Assembly (NCBI GenBank): GCA_023390395.1
Contig: JAEWCY010000233.1
Location: forward strand, 1-38,036
DNA length: 38,036 nt
Source: Pseudomonadota bacterium
Lineage (GTDB): Bacteria > Desulfobacterota > Desulfovibrionia > Desulfovibrionales > Desulfovibrionaceae
Reading direction: 5' to 3'
In this document: positions 33,651 through 38,036 of the stretch, in pieces
Layout of the letters: each line of letters starts with the position of its first letter
Numbering within the stretch: the stretch's first letter is position 1
Translations under genes and position numbers: made by a program
The notes under the pieces: model-generated
Database searches by the model: none
What the model saw: only the letters and a program-made list of their open reading frames with translations
What the model was told of the DNA's origin: nothing

Positions 33651-35059
33651 CTAGGCGTCTTCCTGGCGCTGGGCCTTGAGGCGCTTGGACAGGGCGGACT
33701 GGGTGACGCCGAGCAGGCGCGCCGCCAGGGTCTGGCGGCCGCCCGAGCGGGCCATGGCCTCGGCGAGCAGCAGCTTCTCGGCCTGGGCGAAGCTCGGCAG
33801 GGCGGACAGGGCGGCGAAGGGGTTGTCCCCGGCCGGCGGGACCGGGGCGGCCTCGGGCGCGCCGATGCGGCGCTTGAAGCTTTCCATGGAGAGCATGCGC
33901 CCCGTGTGCAGGCTCACGGCGTCGTAGACCATGGAGGCCAGCTCGCGCACGTTGCCGGGGAAGGAGTAGGTGGCGAGCAGGGCGGCCAGCTCCGGCGGCG
34001 GGGTGGGCTTGCGCTTGCCCATGGCCGCGGCGGCCTCGGCCAGGAAATGGTCGAGCAGGGGCTCGATGTCCTCGGGCCGCTCCCGAAGCGGCGGCACGGC
34101 CACGTGGTGGGTGCGCAGCCGGTAGTAGAGGTCGCGCCGGAAAAGGCCCTCGCGCTCGCGCGCGGCCAGATCGGCGTGGGTGGCGGCGACGACCCGGGCG
34201 CAAAGCCGCCTGGGCTGGTCGCTGCCCAGCGGATAGTACTCGCCCTCCTGGAGCAGGCGCAAAAGCTTCACCTGGGAGGCCACGGACAGATCGCCGATCT
34301 CGTCCAGAAAGAGCGTGCCGCCGGCCGCCTCCTCGACCAGGCCCCGGCGCGGGGCGTCGGCCCCGGTGAACGCCCCCCGGACGTGGCCGAAAAGCGTGTC
34401 CGTGAAGACCGCGTCGTCAAGGCCCGCCACGTTCAGGGCGACGAGCGGCCCCTCGCGGCCGCTCAGCTCGTGGGCGGCGCGCACGAGGTTCTCCTTGCCC
34501 ACGCCCGACTCGCCGGTCACGAGCAGGGGCCGGGGGCTTTGGGCCACGGCCTCGACATAGGCGAAGATGGCGTGCATGGCCGGGCTCTTGGTGCGGATGG
34601 CGGCAAAGGCCTCGGGCCGGCGCAGGTCGCCCGAGACCAGCCGCCTGGCCACCTCGCGGTTCTCCTCGCGAAGCTCCAGCATGTGCAGCGCCCGGCGGAT
34701 GCCGCCGATAATGCGCTCCTCGTCGTCGGTCTTGACGTAGTAGTCGTAGGCCCCCAGGCGCATGCACTCCACGGCCGCGTGGAGCTGGTTCATGCCGGAA
34801 AGCACGATGCACACGACGCCCGGATGGCGTTCGGCGATGGCGGCCAAGAGCTCCGTGCCGGACAGGTGGGGCATGGTGAGGTCGAGCAGCAGCAGGTCCA
34901 CGCCGCCCGCGTCCAGGATGCCCATGACCTGCCGGCTGTCCCGGCAGGCGCGCACGTTGTCGATGCCGGCCGAAACCGAAAGCAGCAGGGTCATGGACTC
35001 CAGCCAGTCGGCCTCGTCGTCCACGAGCAGGATGCCGGGCGTGGCGGCGCAGCTTCCGG

Positions 35060-35063
<4 letters not shown>
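33651..35063 (-). CDS. Sigma-54-dependent response regulator (NtrC family)
   Basis: This is a 470-residue regulator. The receiver domain (about 10-125) has LLVDDEAD, the phospho-acceptor D61 (LLLLDLTMP) and K111. The AAA+ domain has Walker A GESGVGKE (184-191), the sigma-54-contacting GAFTGA (230-235), and GGTLFLDEIGDL. The C-terminal Fis-type helix-turn-helix is GGRQTLAARLLGVTQSALSKRL. It starts with GTG at 35063, overlapping the kinase stop in GTGA, so the pair is translationally coupled. The palindromes just after its stop and the sigma-54 promoter beyond make the downstream redox operon its obvious target. Confidence 0.93.
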
Positions 35064-36796
<1,733 letters not shown>

Positions 36797-36817
36797 CGCC
36801 TCGCCTCGCACCCGGTT

Positions 36818-36846
36818 CCCATAGGTATTCCTCCCCGGGCAGTCAA
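36818..36846 (-). promoter_or_regulatory. Sigma-70-type promoter for the kinase-regulator pair
   Basis: On the minus strand TTGACT (36846-36841) is followed by a 17-base spacer and TATGGG (36823-36818). It lies between the transporter stop and the kinase start, giving a leader of about 15 bases to the ATG at 36796. Confidence 0.6.
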
Positions 36847-36859
36847 CAAAGCGGCCTCC

Positions 36860-37756
36860 TTAGACCTCCCGCTTGGCGCGCGGCCACAACTGCGAGGCCA
36901 GCATGCCGGCGAACATCAGGGCGCAGCCGAAAAGCCCGCGTGGCCCCAGGCTCTCGCCCAGGACCACCGCGCCGCCCAGGGCGGCGAAGACCGTCTCGAA
37001 GCTGAGCAAGATGGCGGCGTGGGTCGGCTTGGCGTCGCGCTGGGCGACCACCTGGAGCGTGTAGGCCAGGCCGACGGAAAGCAGGCCGCCGTAGAGGATC
37101 GCCCAGCCCGCGCCGCGTATGCCCGCCCAGGTCAGCTCCTCGAAGGCCAGGGCGCAGGCCAGGCTCAGCGCCGAACAGACCATGTACTGGACCAGGGCCA
37201 ACGGCAGGGCGCGGGTGCGCGGCGACAGCCAGCCGATGACCAGCACGTGACCGGCCCAGAAAAACGCGCCCACGAGCTCCAGCCCGTCGCCCGGAGCCAG
37301 GGTGAAGGCCTCGGTCACGGACAGGAAATACAGCCCCACGGCGGCGGCCGCCGCGCCGACGACGTCGCCGCGCGCCGGCCGCTGGCCCAGGAAATAGCCG
37401 AGCATCGGCACCAGCACCACGTACAGGCCCGTGATGAACCCGGCCTTGCCGGCCGTGGTGTACTTGAGCCCCACCTGCTGCAAGGCCGCGCCCGCGAAAA
37501 GCACCGTCCCGGCCAGCAACCCGCCGAGCCAGGGGAAACCGGGATTGCCGCCGGCCAGAAACGGCGCGGCCGGCGGATAGCGCATGGAACGCAAGGCCAG
37601 CGGCGCAAGCGCCAGCGCGCCCAAGGCGAACCGGATGCCGTTGAACCCCATCGGCCCCATGTGGTCCATGCCGATGCGCTGGGCCACGAACGCCAAGCCC
37701 CAGATCAGCGCCGTCACCAGGCACAGGACGTCAGCCCGAAACGAAGCGTCGCGCAT
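36860..37756 (-). CDS. EamA/DMT-family transporter
   Basis: This is a 298-residue inner-membrane protein with about ten hydrophobic helices in two EamA repeats. The first repeat begins LCLVTALIWGLAFVAQRIG, and the second has VGAFFWAGHVLVIGWL and AILLSFETVFAALGGAVVLGE. DMT proteins export amino acids, purines or other metabolites, and the substrate here is unknown. The ATG at 37756 has AAGGAG upstream. It precedes the kinase gene by 63 bases with a promoter in between, so a shared role is possible but not shown. Confidence 0.9.
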   Translation of the reverse strand: MRDASFRADVLCLVTALIWGLAFVAQRIGMDHMGPMGFNGIRFALGALALAPLALRSMRYPPAAPFLAGGNPGFPWLGGLLAGTVLFAGAALQQVGLKYTTAGKAGFITGLYVVLVPMLGYFLGQRPARGDVVGAAAAAVGLYFLSVTEAFTLAPGDGLELVGAFFWAGHVLVIGWLSPRTRALPLALVQYMVCSALSLACALAFEELTWAGIRGAGWAILYGGLLSVGLAYTLQVVAQRDAKPTHAAILLSFETVFAALGGAVVLGESLGPRGLFGCALMFAGMLASQLWPRAKREV

Positions 37757-37792
37757 GGTACATCTCCTTCATGGTGGTTTGGGGCGGGATAC

Positions 37793-37920
37793 GCCTCCGG
37801 CGGCCGGGACGCTGTCCCGGACCCTGGCAGGGCGCTGCCCTGCACCCGCCGGGGCGTTGCCCCGGGCCCTACCAGGGCTCTGCCCTGGACCCGCCGGGGG
37901 GAGTCGCGCCCCCCGGTCCC
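37793..37920 (+). repeat. Tandem array of GC hairpins with the repeat-family head
   Basis: The head GCCTCCGGCGGCC is followed by at least five hairpins in a row, each with 7-8 bp arms and mostly three-base loops. Examples are CCGGGAC-GCT-GTCCCGG (37804-37820), GCAGGGC-GCT-GCCCTGC, CCGGGGC-GTT-GCCCCGG and CCAGGGC-TCT-GCCCTGG. They are spaced by short CC-rich linkers. No gene is seen between 37757 and the window end. Confidence 0.75.
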
Positions 37921-37945
37921 CCCGGCCGGCGTAGCGCCGCGGGAT

Positions 37946-38036
37946 GGCTGCGGTCACCGGTACGGCAGGCGGCAGGCGGAGCGAAGATGGGGGCGGAATT
38001 TTTCCTGCCGATGCCGCCGCTGGCGCGGCAGGCTCG
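37946..38036 (-). repeat. Dispersed repeat, right copy (inverted relative to 14-102)
   Basis: This is the reverse complement of the left-end repeat, including the conserved blocks ACCGGTGACCGCAGCC and GCCCCCATCTTCG and the inner hairpin GCCGC/GCGGC. The copy runs off the window, so its outer stem is not seen in full. Confidence 0.8.

Overview
This window is 38,036 bases of very GC-rich bacterial DNA. The gene set suggests a Desulfovibrio-like sulfate reducer in the Desulfovibrionaceae. The clues are a decaheme cytochrome, an exported flavin hydroxyacid dehydrogenase, a partial mannose-type PTS next to SmpB, GlcDF and SecA, and short GC hairpin repeats between genes. The placement is an inference, because the window holds no rRNA or other marker gene. 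I see no tRNA, rRNA, CRISPR array, transposase or phage gene.

Layout. 1-1253: a dispersed repeat, GC hairpins and two small exported proteins. 1255-3363 (minus): an orphan molybdenum/tungsten-pterin enzyme. 3523-9715 (minus): a tight operon for an unusual deoxy/amino sugar, with methyltransferase, lipid-linked glycosyltransferase, FdtA-like isomerase, 2,3-dehydratase, Gfo/Idh reductase, DegT aminotransferase and a DUF1772 protein. 9862-11298 (plus): a TIGR04283/TIGR04282 glycosyltransferase pair. 11361-20673 (plus): a housekeeping block of PTS EIID, HPr, EI, SmpB, an exported protein, GlcD, GlcF and SecA. 20982-23045: MotA, MotB and a small coiled-coil membrane protein. 23115-27894: MetY with a structured leader, a glutamine amidotransferase-like protein, a flavin split-barrel protein, an SGNH hydrolase and an RlmD-like 23S rRNA methyltransferase. 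28050-29144 (minus): glycerol dehydrogenase GldA.

The most interesting part is 29343-36796 (minus). A histidine kinase with a periplasmic solute-binding sensor domain and a sigma-54 response regulator lie just upstream of a sigma-54-type promoter. That promoter is preceded by four copies of the palindrome TGCC-N4-GGCA. The promoter would drive an exported phosphate-binding-like protein, a Tat-exported FMN hydroxyacid dehydrogenase homologue, and a decaheme cytochrome c fused to a membrane cytochrome b. Read together, this looks like a self-contained, signal-controlled periplasmic electron-transfer module linking an organic hydroxyacid, or another small molecule, to the quinone pool. The substrate and the direction of electron flow cannot be told from sequence.

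The two ends of the window carry an inverted copy of one roughly 90-base repeat, each next to arrays of short GC hairpins. Related hairpin repeats recur between genes, and one of them forms the C-terminus of a sugar gene. Long open frames opposite the real genes are by-products of the high GC content and are not annotated.
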